Counted from the first letter of the stretch, positions 22,625-33,001 are shown. The stretch is DNA of 64,000 nt from Pseudomonas purpurea (GCF_039908635.1 NZ_CP150918.1:1054001-1118000), one strand, 5' to 3'. Notes: generated by a model from the letters alone, not told the origin. A program made the numbers and translations.

Positions 22625-23530
22625 TCAAGATTTTGCGGGATACTCACGGTGCATCTGCTCCAGCAGCGCATCCTTGTCTTCCCACAACTGGTTGATCCAG
22701 CCCTGGAACTGGAGGCGGTATTCGCCGTCCTGGTCGTAGTTCTTGCCGATGAATTGCGGCGGAATACCCAGCGCTTCGAAATGCACCACCACGTCCCGTA
22801 CGTTGCCGCACAGCAGGTCCCAATAACCCGGACGGCCGCCAGGGTAGTGGATGGTCACATTGACGAGGGCTTCCAGTTGCTCGCCCATGGCATCCAGCAC
22901 AAACGCAATGCCACCGGCCTTGGGCTTGAGCAAGTAGCGGAACGGCGATTGCTGTTGCGCGTGCTTGGCTTCGGTAAAACGCGTGCCCTCGGCGAAGTTG
23001 AAAATACCCACCGGGTTGCTGCGAAACTTCTCGCAGGTCTTGCGGGTGGTTTCCAGGTCTTTGCCTTTTTTCTCCGGGTGCTTTTCCAGATACGCCTTGG
23101 AATAGCGCTTCATGAACGGGAAGCCCAGCGCCCACCAGGCCAGACCGATCACCGGCACCCAGATCAGCTCCTGCTTGAGGAAAAATTTCAGCGGGCGAAT
23201 CCGGCGGTTGAGCACGTACTGCAACACCATGATGTCGACCCAGCTTTGGTGGTTGCTGGTGACCAGGTAGGAGTGTTGATAGTCCAGGCCCTCAAGGCCT
23301 GTGAGGTGCCAGCGGGTGCGGCATACCAGTTTCATCCAGGCGTTGTTGTTGCTGATCCAGGCCTCGTGGGTGTGGTTCATCAGCCAATGGGTGAAGCGCT
23401 GGGTGAGGGCGAACGGCAAGACCTTGAAGATCGCCACGCAGAACAGAAACGAGCACAGCAAAATAGTGTTCAGCGCCAACAACAACGAGGCGATCACGCC
23501 TCGCAGGGGGGCAGGTAGAAAATCCAGCAT
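22625..23530 (-). CDS. PlsC-type acyltransferase (YihG-like)
   Basis: The 301-residue protein has an N-terminal membrane segment (about 13-38), then the acyltransferase motif I NHQSWVD (the H-X4-D catalytic pair) near residue 92 and motif III FNFAEGTRF near 178. The pattern and length match YihG/YihG-like lysophospholipid acyltransferases acting at the cytoplasmic membrane. The ATG is directly after the pta stop on the same strand. The acyl acceptor cannot be told from sequence. Confidence 0.88.
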   Translation of the reverse strand: MLDFLPAPLRGVIASLLLALNTILLCSFLFCVAIFKVLPFALTQRFTHWLMNHTHEAWISNNNAWMKLVCRTRWHLTGLEGLDYQHSYLVTSNHQSWVDIMVLQYVLNRRIRPLKFFLKQELIWVPVIGLAWWALGFPFMKRYSKAYLEKHPEKKGKDLETTRKTCEKFRSNPVGIFNFAEGTRFTEAKHAQQQSPFRYLLKPKAGGIAFVLDAMGEQLEALVNVTIHYPGGRPGYWDLLCGNVRDVVVHFEALGIPPQFIGKNYDQDGEYRLQFQGWINQLWEDKDALLEQMHREYPAKS

Positions 23531-25631
23531 TTAGACATCCATAGGTCGGTTGGCGGCTTGAATCGCGGTCAGGGCGATGGTGTAGACGATGTCGTCGACC
23601 TGAGCGCCGCGTGGCAGGTCGTTCACCGGTTTGCGCAGGCCTTGCAGCATCGGCCCAAGGCTCACGCAGTCGGCGCTGCGTTGCACGGCTTTGTGGGTGG
23701 TGTTGCCGGTGTTCAGGTCCGGGAACACAAACACCGTGGCCTTGCCGGCGACCAGGCTGTTGGGCGCCAGTTGCCGGGCAACGCTTTCGTTGGCGGCGGC
23801 GTCGTATTGCAACGGGCCGTCGATCAGCAGTGAGTTTTGCGCTTCGTGGGCCAGCAACGTGGCCTCGCGAACTTTTTCGACTTCTTCGCCACTGTCCGAT
23901 TCACCGCTGGAGTAGCTGATCATCGCCACACGCGGGGTGATGCCGAAGGCTTGCGCCGAGTCCGCGCTTTGCAGGGCGATTTCCGCCAGTTCGGCGGCGC
24001 TTGGGTGAGGGTTCATCACACAGTCGCCGTAGATCAGCACCTGATCCGGGAACAGCATGAAGAACACTGACGACACCAGCGTGCAGCCAGGGGCCGTCTT
24101 GATCAGTTGCAGGGCCGGGCGGATGGTGGTGGCGGTGGTATTGATGACGCCGGACACCAACCCGTCGACTTCGTCCAGGGCCAGCATCATCGTGCCGATT
24201 ACCACGGTGTCTTCCAGCTGCTGCTCGGCCATCGGCGCGTTGAGGCTTTTGCTTTTGCGCAGCGCCACCATCGGCTCGACGTAACGCTCACGGATCAGGT
24301 CCGGGTCAAGAATCTCCAGGCCTTCGGGCAACTCGATGCCTTGGGCGCGCGCCACGGCTTGCACCTCTTCAGGCTTGGCCAGCAACACGCAACGGGCGAT
24401 GCCCCGGGCCCTGGCAGATGGCGGCGGCCTGCACGGTCAACGGTTCGCTGCCTTCGGGCAGGACGATGCGCTTGTTGGCCAGTTGGGCGCGCTGAATCAA
24501 TTGATAACGGAAGACCGCAGGCGTCAGGCGCATTTCCCGTGGCGTACCGCAGCGCTGATGCAGCCAGCGAGCGTCGAGGTGGCTGGCGACGAAGTCGGTG
24601 ATGATCTCCGCACGCTCGCGGTCGTCGATCGGGATTTCCTTGTTCAACCCGTTCAACTGGTTGGCGGTGTCGTAGGAGCCGGTACTCACCGACAACACCG
24701 GCAGGCCGGCCTGAAAGGCGCCACGGCACAGGTCCATGATGCGCGGGTCGGGCAGGGTGTCACTGGTCAGCAGCAACCCGGCCAGCGGTACGCCATTGAT
24801 GGCGGCCAGGCTGACGGCGAGGATGATGTCGTCGCGATCACCGGGGGTCACCACCAGCACGCCGGGTTTGAGCAACTCCACGGTGTTGCGCATGGTGCGG
24901 GCGCAAATGATGATTTTGGTCATGCGCCGGGTTTCGTAGTCACCGGCATTGAGCACCTGCGCGCCCATCAGGTCGGCGACGTCGCGGGTGCGCGGGGCGT
25001 TCAGTTCGGGCTGGAACGGAATGCAGCCCAGCAGCCGGAAATCGCCACTGCGCAGCAACGGCGAGTGCTCTTTCAGGCGTGCGGCGAAGGCCTCCATGCT
25101 TTCGTCGGTTTTGACCTTGTTGAGGATCACGCCGAGGACTTTCGGGTCCTTCGGGCCGCCGAATAATTGCGCCTGCAACTCGACCCGGCCGGACAGCTCG
25201 GTGAGCACTTCGTTTTCCGGCGCCGAAACCAGGATTACCTCGGCATCCAGGCTCTTGGCCAAATGCAGGTTGACCCGCGCGGCGTAGCTCGCGCTGCGGG
25301 TCGGCACCATGCCTTCGACCACCAGCACGTCTTTGCCGATGGCGGCTTGCTGATAGAGGGTGATGATTTCTTCCAGTAACTCGTCCAGCTGACCGTCGCC
25401 AAGCATCCGCTCGACGTGGGCCAGGCCCAGCGGCTGAGGCGGCTTGAGGCCGTGGGTGCGGGCCACCAGTTCGGTGGAGCGCTCAGGTCCGGTGTCGCCA
25501 GGGTGCGGCTGGGCAATCGGTTTGAAGAAGCCGACTTTCAGCCCGGCCCGTTCCAGCGTGCGCACCAGCCCGAGGCTGATGGAGGTCAGACCCACACCAA
25601 AATCGGTGGGTGCAATAAAGAAAGTTTGCAT
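23531..25631 (-). pseudogene. pta: Phosphate acetyltransferase Pta, reading frame broken once
   Basis: Pta interconverts acetyl-CoA and acetyl phosphate. The N-terminal part (from MQTFFIAPTDFGVGLTSISLG, ATG at 25631) has the BioD-like and DRTGG domains and runs to [19 protein letters not shown]. The frame then fails. The catalytic PTA_PTB domain ([16 protein letters not shown] to the end at 23531) continues in another frame. Deleting one C at 24409-24411 restores [20 protein letters not shown] and a protein of about 699 residues, normal for the long Pta. All other domains look intact, so sequence error is likely. No ackA is adjacent. Confidence 0.9.
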
Positions 25632-25691
25632 GCGGATTCTCTGGAGGTGCATGGCAACGGTTTTGGCCTATGGCTGGCCTTCAACCGGATA

Positions 25692-25997
25692 TCAGGCACC
25701 AAGGTTATCGCTAACCGAGCCTTGAGCGCACCAACCACAGTCAAAGGGCTGGCCTATTTTTTCAATACGCTTGGCAGGGTCCAGCACCCAGGCCCGCGAT
25801 TGCCATGGCGGCTGGTGGCGCAGGTGCTGGGTATGGCCACAGGACAGCTCGGCCACCCAGTGTCCTTCCTCGTCCTGATGGAACCCGGTGATCGTGGTGC
25901 CTGACGAAGCGGGCCGTTTGTCCGGGTTCCGTTCGCTTTCGGGCGATTGCTTCGCTAAACTTGCCCATTCTTCATTCTTATGCAAAAGGTCTCGCCC
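25692..25997 (-). CDS. DUF3565 protein with paired Cys-X2-Cys
   Basis: This small protein contains the DUF3565 core: ITGFHQDEEGHWVAELSCGH, HLRHQPPWQSRAWV and a final QPFDCGWCAQG. The CGHTQHLRH and CGWC elements look like a small zinc-binding site. Function is unknown. The start is uncertain. The ATG at 25997 gives 101 residues, but the conserved part begins about 37 residues later. This start region overlaps the divergent FKBP gene's leader. Confidence 0.7.
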   Translation of the reverse strand, partial: GRDLLHKNEEWASLAKQSPESERNPDKRPASSGTTITGFHQDEEGHWVAELSCGHTQHLRHQPPWQSRAWVLDPAKRIEKIGQPFDCGWCAQGSVSDNLGA

Positions 25998-25998
25998 C

Positions 25999-26484
25999 AT
26001 GCTGATCGCCGCCAACAAGGCTGTCTCCATCGACTATACCCTGACCAACGACGCTGGTGAGGTCATCGACAGCTCCGCCGGCGGCGCGCCGCTGGTCTAC
26101 CTGCAAGGCGCAGGTAACATCATTCCGGGCCTGGAGAAGGCTCTGGAAGGCAAAGCCGTTGGTGATGAACTGACTGTCGCCGTTGAACCTGAAGATGCCT
26201 ACGGCGAATACGCTGCCGAACTGGTCAGCACCCTGAGCCGCAGCATGTTCGAAGGCGTCGACGAACTGGAAGTGGGCATGCAGTTTCACGCTTCCGCGCC
26301 GGACGGCCAAATGCAGATCGTGACCATCCGTGATCTGGACGGCGACGACGTCACCGTTGATGGCAACCACCCGTTGGCCGGTCAGCGCCTGAATTTCCAG
26401 GTCAAGATCATCGACATCCGTGACGCCAGCGAAGAAGAAGTCGCTCATGGTCACGTCCATGGCGAAGGTGGTCATCACCACTGA
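25999..26484 (+). CDS. FKBP-type peptidyl-prolyl isomerase, SlyD-like
   Basis: The 161-residue protein has an FKBP domain interrupted by the insert-in-flap (IF) chaperone domain, as in SlyD and related enzymes. Its N-terminal part is VSIDYTLTNDAGEVIDSS, GNIIPGLEKALEGKAVGDE. It ends with a short histidine-rich tail HGHVHGEGGHHH that could bind nickel, shorter than in E. coli SlyD. It acts as a cytoplasmic folding helper. Its ATG at 25999 is divergent from DUF3565. A terminator follows. Confidence 0.9.
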   Translation: MLIAANKAVSIDYTLTNDAGEVIDSSAGGAPLVYLQGAGNIIPGLEKALEGKAVGDELTVAVEPEDAYGEYAAELVSTLSRSMFEGVDELEVGMQFHASAPDGQMQIVTIRDLDGDDVTVDGNHPLAGQRLNFQVKIIDIRDASEEEVAHGHVHGEGGHHH

Positions 26485-26514
26485 TTTTCTGCGCTAAGCT
26501 TTCGAGAACTGGAG

Positions 26515-26536
26515 AGGCGCCCGAGGGCGCCTTTTT
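26515..26536 (+). terminator. Intrinsic terminator after the FKBP gene
   Basis: AGGCGCCC and GGGCGCCT form an 8-base GC-rich stem with a two-base loop followed by five T. It is about 30 bases after the FKBP stop. Confidence 0.88.
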
Positions 26537-26619
26537 AGTCTTCGGCTGTCGTGGACGGTCGTTGTGTCGCACCGTCCAACGGCTGTTTCGAGTAGAACAC
26601 GGGAAATTTGGAGTTCGTC

Positions 26620-27102
26620 ATGAGTGCTTTTCACGACCTTAATCTGAAAACTTTGGATGGCCAGGACCTGCCTCTCGCGCCTTTCAAAGGGCTCGTCGTG
26701 CTGGTGGTCAACGTCGCCTCCAAGTGTGGTCTGACCCCGCAATATGCGGCGCTGGAAAACCTTTACCAGCAATTCAAAGGCAAAGGCTTCAGCGTGCTGG
26801 GCTTGCCGTGCAATCAGTTTGCCGGGCAAGAGCCGGGCACTGAAGAAGAAATCAAAGCGTTCTGCAGCCTCAACTATGGCGTGACCTTTCCGTTGTCCAG
26901 CAAGCTGGAAGTCAACGGTCATGATCGCCATCAGCTGTACCGTCTGCTGGCGGGTGAGGGCGCGGAGTTCCCGGGTGACATCACCTGGAACTTCGAGAAG
27001 TTCCTGCTCGGCAAGGACGGTCGCGTCCTGGCGCGTTTCTCGCCACGCACCGCTCCGGATGATCCGACAGTGGTTCAGGCGATCGAAAAAGCCCTGGCCT
27101 GA
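26620..27102 (+). CDS. Glutathione peroxidase-family protein (Cys type)
   Basis: The 160-residue thiol peroxidase reduces hydroperoxides. The peroxidatic cysteine is Cys36 in ASKCGLTPQY (Cys in place of selenocysteine); the supporting Gln is in NQFAGQEPG and Trp in ITWNFEKF. Many Cys-type members use thioredoxin in place of glutathione, so the reductant is not fixed by sequence. GGAG at 26610-26613 supports the ATG at 26620 over an upstream frame. A terminator follows at 27114. Confidence 0.93.
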   Translation: MSAFHDLNLKTLDGQDLPLAPFKGLVVLVVNVASKCGLTPQYAALENLYQQFKGKGFSVLGLPCNQFAGQEPGTEEEIKAFCSLNYGVTFPLSSKLEVNGHDRHQLYRLLAGEGAEFPGDITWNFEKFLLGKDGRVLARFSPRTAPDDPTVVQAIEKALA

Positions 27103-27113
27103 CGTTTGAATCA

Positions 27114-27150
27114 TCGCCGCCCTTGCAACTGCAAGGGTGGCGATTTTTTT
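27114..27150 (+). terminator. Intrinsic terminator after glutathione peroxidase gene
   Basis: TCGCCGCCCTTGC and GCAAGGGTGGCGA pair with a four-base loop and are followed by seven T. Confidence 0.92.
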
Positions 27151-27261
27151 CCTGCCTTCACACACTTTTAGCGCTTAATCACTGCAATCAATAGTGCTGT
27201 GCACGGTCTTGCGCACTCCATATTATCGTCGTCATAAACCTTGCGTGCCGTGGAGTTCCGT

Positions 27262-28365
27262 ATGCCTGTCAAAGCCCTGTTCAAACCGTTTTATCTCGGG
27301 TCCCTCGAGCTGCCGAGCCGTGTGGTGATGGCGCCGATGACCCGTTCTTTTTCCCCGGGTGGCGTACCGAATTCGAAAGTGATCGAGTACTACCGTCGCC
27401 GCGCTGCCGGTGGCGTCGGGTTGATCGTTACCGAGGGCACCACCGTTGGCCACAAGGCGTCCAATGGTTACCCGAACGTTCCGCACTTCTACGGTGAAGC
27501 CGCGCTGGCCGGCTGGAAGAAAGTCGTCGATGCGGTGCATGCCGAGGGCGGCAAGATCGTTCCGCAACTGTGGCACGTCGGCAGTGTGCGGCGCATTGGC
27601 ACTGAACCGGAGGCCAGTGTGCCGGGTTACGGGCCGATGGAAAAACTCAAGGATGGCAACGTCGTGGTCCATGGCATGACCCACCAGGATATCCAGGACG
27701 TGATCGGTGCTTTTGCTCAGGCTGCCAAGGATGCTCAGGCTATCGGCATGGACGGTGTGGAAATCCACGGCGCTCACGGTTACCTGCTTGACCAGTTTTT
27801 GTGGGACGGCAGCAACCAGCGCACGGACGAATACGGCGGCAGTCTGGCCAACCGTTCGCGCTTGAGTGTCGAGTTGATTCAGGCCGTGCGGGCGGCGGTG
27901 GGAGCGGATTTCCCGATCATCTTCCGGTTCTCGCAATGGAAGCAGCAGGACTACACCGCGCGCCTGGTGCAAACACCGGAGGCGTTGGGTGAGTTTCTCA
28001 AACCTTTGGTGGACGCGGGCGTGGATATTTTCCACTGCTCGACGCGCCGTTTCTGGGAGCCCGAGTTTGACGGTTCCGAGCTGAACCTGGCGGGCTGGAC
28101 CCGCAAGCTCACCGGAAAACCGACTATCACCGTGGGCAGCGTGGGCCTGGACGGCGAGTTCTTGCAGTTCATGGTCAACACCGACAAGGTTGCGCAGCCG
28201 GCGAGCCTGGAAAAATTGCTGGAGCGATTGAACAAAGAAGAGTTCGACCTGGTGGCGGTCGGCCGCGCACTGCTGGTGGACCCGGACTGGGCGTTGAAAG
28301 TGCGCGAAGGCCGTGAGGAAGACATCCTGCCGTTCAGTCGTGAGGCGTTGATGACGCTGGTTTAA
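27262..28365 (+). CDS. NADH:flavin oxidoreductase, Old Yellow Enzyme family
   Basis: The 367-residue FMN-dependent ene-reductase-type protein has the barrel start LFKPFYLGSLELPSRVVMAPM, the substrate/active-site region HGAHGYLLDQFLWDGSNQRT, DEYGGSLANRSR and a C-terminal phosphate-binding segment DLVAVGRALLVDPDWA. Substrates may be enoate, nitro or xenobiotic compounds; sequence does not say which. GGAG at 27252-27255 supports the ATG at 27262. Confidence 0.9.
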   Translation: MPVKALFKPFYLGSLELPSRVVMAPMTRSFSPGGVPNSKVIEYYRRRAAGGVGLIVTEGTTVGHKASNGYPNVPHFYGEAALAGWKKVVDAVHAEGGKIVPQLWHVGSVRRIGTEPEASVPGYGPMEKLKDGNVVVHGMTHQDIQDVIGAFAQAAKDAQAIGMDGVEIHGAHGYLLDQFLWDGSNQRTDEYGGSLANRSRLSVELIQAVRAAVGADFPIIFRFSQWKQQDYTARLVQTPEALGEFLKPLVDAGVDIFHCSTRRFWEPEFDGSELNLAGWTRKLTGKPTITVGSVGLDGEFLQFMVNTDKVAQPASLEKLLERLNKEEFDLVAVGRALLVDPDWALKVREGREEDILPFSREALMTLV

Positions 28366-28386
28366 ACGGCGCCTGTAGCGACGCTA

Positions 28387-28465
28387 TCGCGAGCAGGCTC
28401 GCTCCCACATTCGATCGCGTTGTTTGATAGTACTCGGTCACCTGTGGGAGCGAGCCTGCTCGCGA
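28387..28465. repeat. REP inverted pair
   Basis: TCGCGAGCAGGCTCGCTCCC (from 28387) and GGGAGCGAGCCTGCTCGCGA (to 28465) are perfect opposed REP arms, between the OYE-family gene and the convergent glycosyltransferase gene. This variant has GCAGGC where others have GCAAGC. Confidence 0.9.
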
Positions 28466-28490
28466 AGACGGACTCAAGAGCAGCAAAGAC

Positions 28491-29666
28491 TCAGGGCAAG
28501 GTCGGTGCATTCGGCACCACCTGCTCCCCGACACACGCTCCGCGCAACTGCCCTTCAAACTGTTCGATGATCGCTCCCCAACCTTGTCGGCTGGCATGCT
28601 GGCGCGCATTGAGCCTGATGCAGCGCAAGGTTTCCGGTTCTTCCAGCAACCAGGTGGCGGCTTCGCAAAACGCCGCTTCATCGCCGGGCATCGCCAGCAC
28701 ACCGTTGTAACCATGACGAATGTGCTGGGCCGCCGCGGCTTGATCGTAGGCCACCACGCCCAACCCCGACGCCAACGCCTCAAGCACCACATTGCCGAAG
28801 GTCTCGGTCAGGCTTGGGAACAGAAACAGATCCGCCGAGGCGTAATGGCTGGCCAGCGCTTCGCCGCGTTGCGAGCCGCAGAAGACAGCTTCGGGCAAGT
28901 CCTTTTCCAGCTGCAACCGTTGCGGGCCGTCACCGACCACGATCAACTGCATCCGCCGTTGTGGATAACTCGCCTGCAAGGCTTCGAAGCTGTGCTTGAG
29001 CAATCCAAGGTTCTTTTCCGGCGCCAGGCGACCAACATGGATCACTGCGACATCGCTGTCGCTCAGTCCCCAGCTTTCGCGCAGGGCGTTGAGGCGTTTG
29101 GCTGGATGAAACAGTTGGCTGTCGACACCGCGCGACAGCAAGGCCAGGCGTTCAAAGTGCCGCCGCTCCAGCTCCAGTCGCTGGCTGGCGCTGGGCACCA
29201 GGGTCAAGGTCGAGCGGTTGTGGAACCAGCGCAGGTAATGGGTCAGTAACCGGGTCAGCAGCCCCCATCCATACTGGCTGGAGTACTGCTGGAAATTGGT
29301 GTGAAAGCCGCTGACCACCGAGATGCCCAGACGACGTGCCGCGCGCAGCGCCGACAACCCCAAGGGGCCTTCGGTGGCGATGTAGAGCACGTCTGGGCGA
29401 TGGCGTTTCCAGCGTCGCAGCAACTTGTGCATCGACGACTGTCCCCATTGCAGCCCCGGATACCCCGGCAGCGGCCAGCCGCGGCAGAGCAGCAACTGGT
29501 CGTCGCTGCGGCGGCTCTGGTCATCGCCCTGACGTGGGCGCACCAGTTCCACCTGATGCCCGCGCGCGCGCAAGCCATCGCACAACCGGCCAAGGGTATT
29601 GGCCACGCCGTTGATTTCCGGAGGGAAGGTTTCGGTGATCAGGGTGATATGCAGAGCTGTCGTCAT
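28491..29666 (-). CDS. Glycosyltransferase, GT4/GT1 family
   Basis: The 391-residue protein is a GT-B glycosyltransferase with an N-terminal acceptor domain (ITLITETFPPEINGVANTLGRL) and a C-terminal donor domain that carries IHVGRLAPEKNLG, IVGDGPQR and FPSLTETFGNVVLEALASGLGVVA. The EX7E-like pair is in ETFGNVVLE. It resembles monoglucosyl/mannosyl transferases acting on glycolipids or phosphatidylinositol-like acceptors, but the acceptor is not resolved. The ATG at 29666 (MTTALHITL) is chosen because the conserved strand begins a few residues in. Confidence 0.85.
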   Translation of the reverse strand: MTTALHITLITETFPPEINGVANTLGRLCDGLRARGHQVELVRPRQGDDQSRRSDDQLLLCRGWPLPGYPGLQWGQSSMHKLLRRWKRHRPDVLYIATEGPLGLSALRAARRLGISVVSGFHTNFQQYSSQYGWGLLTRLLTHYLRWFHNRSTLTLVPSASQRLELERRHFERLALLSRGVDSQLFHPAKRLNALRESWGLSDSDVAVIHVGRLAPEKNLGLLKHSFEALQASYPQRRMQLIVVGDGPQRLQLEKDLPEAVFCGSQRGEALASHYASADLFLFPSLTETFGNVVLEALASGLGVVAYDQAAAAQHIRHGYNGVLAMPGDEAAFCEAATWLLEEPETLRCIRLNARQHASRQGWGAIIEQFEGQLRGACVGEQVVPNAPTLP

Positions 29667-29731
29667 GACCTCAGTGTCGGCTGAGGCCATGTCGTCATTG
29701 TGACGGTGGGATGATGGATTTGTGACGAGGC

Positions 29732-30487
29732 TCAGCGTTGGTTGGCCATCAATTTCTCAGCCCCGCGCTCGCGTACCCAGAACAAGGTCGCACCCGCCAC
29801 GGCCGCCGGCATCATCAGGATGTTGACCACTGGAATCAGCAACGCCAGATAAACGATCCCGCCAAAGCTCATGCTCTGCCAGCGCTTCTCGCGCAGCCAG
29901 GCGAGCATTTCATTCCAGCCCAGCTTGTGGTTGTCCGCCGGGTAGTCGATGTATTGGATGGCCATCATCCACACACCGAAAACCAGCCACAGCGGCGCGG
30001 CGATCAGGTTGACCACGGGAATGAACGACAGCACAAACAGCGCCAGGGCTCGGGGCAGGAAGTAGCCGAGCTTGCGCATTTCGCGGGCGAGGGTGCGCGG
30101 GACCATGGCGACCAGTTCACCCCAGCTGAAGGACGGGAAGTCGTCGGTGCCGCGCACCACCACTTCGACTTTTTCTGCCAGGAACCCGTTGAACGGCGCG
30201 GCGATGATGTTGGCGAGCATGGTGAAGGAGAAAAACACCATCAGCGCCACCAGCACCACAAACAACGGCCACAGCAAATAGTTGAGAAAGCTCAGCCAGC
30301 TCGGCAGTGAAGGCATCAGTGTGTCGACCCACAGGCTGAACTGATGCCCCGCCAGGTAGATCAATCCGACGAACAGCACCAGATTGATTGCCAGCGGCAA
30401 CAGCACAAACAAACGCAGGCCGGGGCTCAAGACCAGTTTGAGGCCCTGGAGCAGGTATTGCGGGCCAGAGAGAGCGGGGGCGGGCAT
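29732..30487 (-). CDS. cysZ: Sulfate transporter CysZ
   Basis: CysZ is a high-affinity sulfate channel or permease feeding cysteine synthesis. From the ATG at 30487 it has 251 residues with four long hydrophobic stretches, including [21 protein letters not shown] and [20 protein letters not shown], and the motif [17 protein letters not shown] is eight bases upstream. A much longer upstream frame to 30754 was rejected. It fits the sulfate-assimilation theme of cysD-cysNC at 20 kb. Confidence 0.9.
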   Translation of the reverse strand: MPAPALSGPQYLLQGLKLVLSPGLRLFVLLPLAINLVLFVGLIYLAGHQFSLWVDTLMPSLPSWLSFLNYLLWPLFVVLVALMVFFSFTMLANIIAAPFNGFLAEKVEVVVRGTDDFPSFSWGELVAMVPRTLAREMRKLGYFLPRALALFVLSFIPVVNLIAAPLWLVFGVWMMAIQYIDYPADNHKLGWNEMLAWLREKRWQSMSFGGIVYLALLIPVVNILMMPAAVAGATLFWVRERGAEKLMANQR

Positions 30488-30689
30488 AACGGGTTCCTTG
30501 CAGTGAGAAAACTCGCCGACCTTATCGGCTTTGCCGGATGGGCGAAAGCACGGTAATGGCATCGACATTAACTGTAACAAAGGCGTCCTTAAATTGGACT
30601 TGCGAAAATAGAGACCGCCTATGAGCTGGATTGTTAAACCGTATTTCCTTAATCTTCGCCCCCTCGATACGCTGCACCCATTATTTTTC

Positions 30690-30740
30690 AGGACTGCCCA
30701 ACGACGGCACTTCCCCAAGTGCTTGTGCAGTCCTTTTTTA
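30690..30740 (+). ncRNA. Branched terminator hairpin, possible 3' end of a small RNA
   Basis: Between the divergent cysZ and trxB genes, AGGACTGC (30690-30697) pairs with GCAGTCCT (30727-30734), enclosing an inner hairpin GCACTT-CCCC-AAGTGC, and is followed by six T. This is a well-formed intrinsic terminator, but no plus-strand gene ends here: cysZ points away and trxB starts 62 bases later. It may end a small RNA that starts between about 30550 and 30650, or be a trxB leader attenuator. The C-rich loop resembles loops of sRNAs that pair with ribosome binding sites. I see no convincing -35/-10 pair. Confidence 0.5.
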
Positions 30741-30798
30741 TTCCAGCCGGTCATCCGGCGTTCCGCGCCAGTTTGAACGGGCCGGTCGATAGGAGTGA

Positions 30799-31758
<960 letters not shown>

Positions 31759-31777
31759 TTGCGAGATCGTTGAACAC

Positions 31778-31804
31778 AAAAAACCGGCCTAGGCCGGTTT
31801 TTTT
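31778..31804 (+). terminator. Intrinsic terminator of trxB
   Basis: CCGGCCT and AGGCCGG pair directly, with six A before and seven T after. It lies about 20 bases after the trxB stop. Confidence 0.9.
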
Positions 31805-31818
31805 GTACCCGCTGCTTT

Positions 31819-31908
31819 TGTGGGAGCGAGCTTGCTCGCGATAGCGATGTATCAGTCGACATCAGTTTTGAATGTGACGCAGTCATCGCGAGCAAGCTCG
31901 CTCCCACA
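31819..31908. repeat. REP inverted pair
   Basis: TGTGGGAGCGAGCTTGCTCG (from 31819) and CGAGCAAGCTCGCTCCCACA (to 31908) are perfect opposed REP arms between the trxB terminator and the hopJ-like gene. Confidence 0.92.
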
Positions 31909-31931
31909 GGGGATAGCATTCAAAGCAGAAA

Positions 31932-32270
31932 TCAGCGGCGGGTCAGTGGCTGAGTTGTGAACGTCACACCCGCTAAACCCTGGGCAATCAACGCCCGGAT
32001 GTTGCCGTGATCGGTGCCTTCAGGTGTGGCGACCACCGAGCGGTAATGCTCGCCGAAGGCCAGCAGTGCTTCTTCATCGCTCAAGCCTTCGAGCAACGCC
32101 AGACCGAGGGTTTTGCATGAGCCTTCGTTCTGCCCGGCGGCGTTTTCCACGCCACCGTTGTTGAAGGCCTGTGGCTGGTAATCGTAGCCCGCGGCGATGA
32201 AGGCCAGGGTTTCGGCGAAGGCGTGTTCGCCACTCTTGAGGCTGGCGCGCAGGGTGTTCAGGTCAGTCAT
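31932..32270 (-). CDS. HopJ-family protein
   Basis: This 112-residue protein matches the HopJ family (named after a Pseudomonas syringae type III candidate) with LRASLKSGEHAFAETLAFIA, YDYQPQAFNNGG and NIRALIAQGLAGV. The family is spread widely among bacteria that lack type III secretion. The protein has no secretion-type N-terminus that I can see, so a housekeeping role is more likely. Its ATG at 32270 overlaps the DUF1244 stop by eight bases. Confidence 0.85.
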   Translation of the reverse strand: MTDLNTLRASLKSGEHAFAETLAFIAAGYDYQPQAFNNGGVENAAGQNEGSCKTLGLALLEGLSDEEALLAFGEHYRSVVATPEGTDHGNIRALIAQGLAGVTFTTQPLTRR

Positions 32271-32559
32271 GGGTTTTTCCTTTGGCGAACGCCGCTTGTT
32301 GTTCGGCGCTGGCTTCTTGCTGGTAGTGGGCTTTCCACTGCGCGTACGGCATGCCGTACACCACTTCGCGGGCGTCATCGAGGCTGACGTCGATCTGGCG
32401 TTCGTCAGCCTCGGCCTTGTACCACTTGGACAGGCAGTTGCGGCAGAAGCCGGCGAGGTTCATCAGGTCGATGTTCTGCACGTCCTTGCGGCTGTCCAGG
32501 TGTGCAACCAGTCGACGGAAAGCGGCGGCTTCAAGTTCCAGGCGTTGTTGTTCGGTCAT
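32263..32559 (-). CDS. DUF1244 protein
   Basis: The 98-residue protein carries the DUF1244 core with FRRLVAHLDSRKDVQNIDLMN, GFCRNCLSKWYKAEADE and DAREVVYGMPYAQWKAHY. The two cysteines in FCRNC are the only obvious functional residues. Function is unknown. The ATG at 32559 is preferred to an upstream in-frame ATG at 32625. It is encoded directly upstream of, and overlapping, the HopJ-family gene. Confidence 0.88.
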   Translation of the reverse strand: MTEQQRLELEAAAFRRLVAHLDSRKDVQNIDLMNLAGFCRNCLSKWYKAEADERQIDVSLDDAREVVYGMPYAQWKAHYQQEASAEQQAAFAKGKTHD

Positions 32560-32627
32560 GATGGGCTCGGTGCAATCAAATCGTGGCGCGGATAATAAAA
32601 GCCTGGCGGACGATGCGCCAGACACGG

Positions 32628-32999
32628 TCAGCGGCTCGCGGCGAGGGTAATCGACACCGACTCGGCGAAACGCAGGGCGTGGGGTTTGTCGACTTCGACT
32701 TCGGCGTACAGCACCGATCCATTGGCCATGACCAGGTCCAGCAATTCCTGGGTCAGGCGTTCGAGCAGCGCGAAGCGATTACCCTCCACATGGGCGATGA
32801 TCGCCTTGGTGATGGTGCGATAGTTCAATGCGTGGTCGATGTCATTGTCGCGCACGGCGTCCTGCGCGGCGTACAGGATGGTCAGGTTGATCAGCACATC
32901 CTGCTTGTTGAGGATCTCGTCCTCGTTGATTCCGATGAAGGTCCGCAGGCACAGGTCCTTGACCCGGATGCGTGCCATTCCTGGCTGAAGTTGTGGCAT
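32628..32999 (-). CDS. folX: Dihydroneopterin triphosphate 2'-epimerase FolX
   Basis: FolX epimerises dihydroneopterin triphosphate to dihydromonapterin triphosphate, leading with FolM to tetrahydromonapterin, the natural cofactor of phenylalanine hydroxylase in Pseudomonas. The 123-residue protein has a FolB/FolX T-fold: [33 protein letters not shown], and the C-terminal [14 protein letters not shown]. It starts two bases after the folE stop. Confidence 0.94.
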   Translation of the reverse strand: MPQLQPGMARIRVKDLCLRTFIGINEDEILNKQDVLINLTILYAAQDAVRDNDIDHALNYRTITKAIIAHVEGNRFALLERLTQELLDLVMANGSVLYAEVEVDKPHALRFAESVSITLAASR

Positions 33000-33001
33000 T
33001 G

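Noticed and set aside
31932..32270. HopJ-family protein as a true type III effector
   Set aside because: No secretion genes or hrp box are seen, the family is widespread in non-pathogens, and the gene overlaps a housekeeping-type DUF1244 gene.
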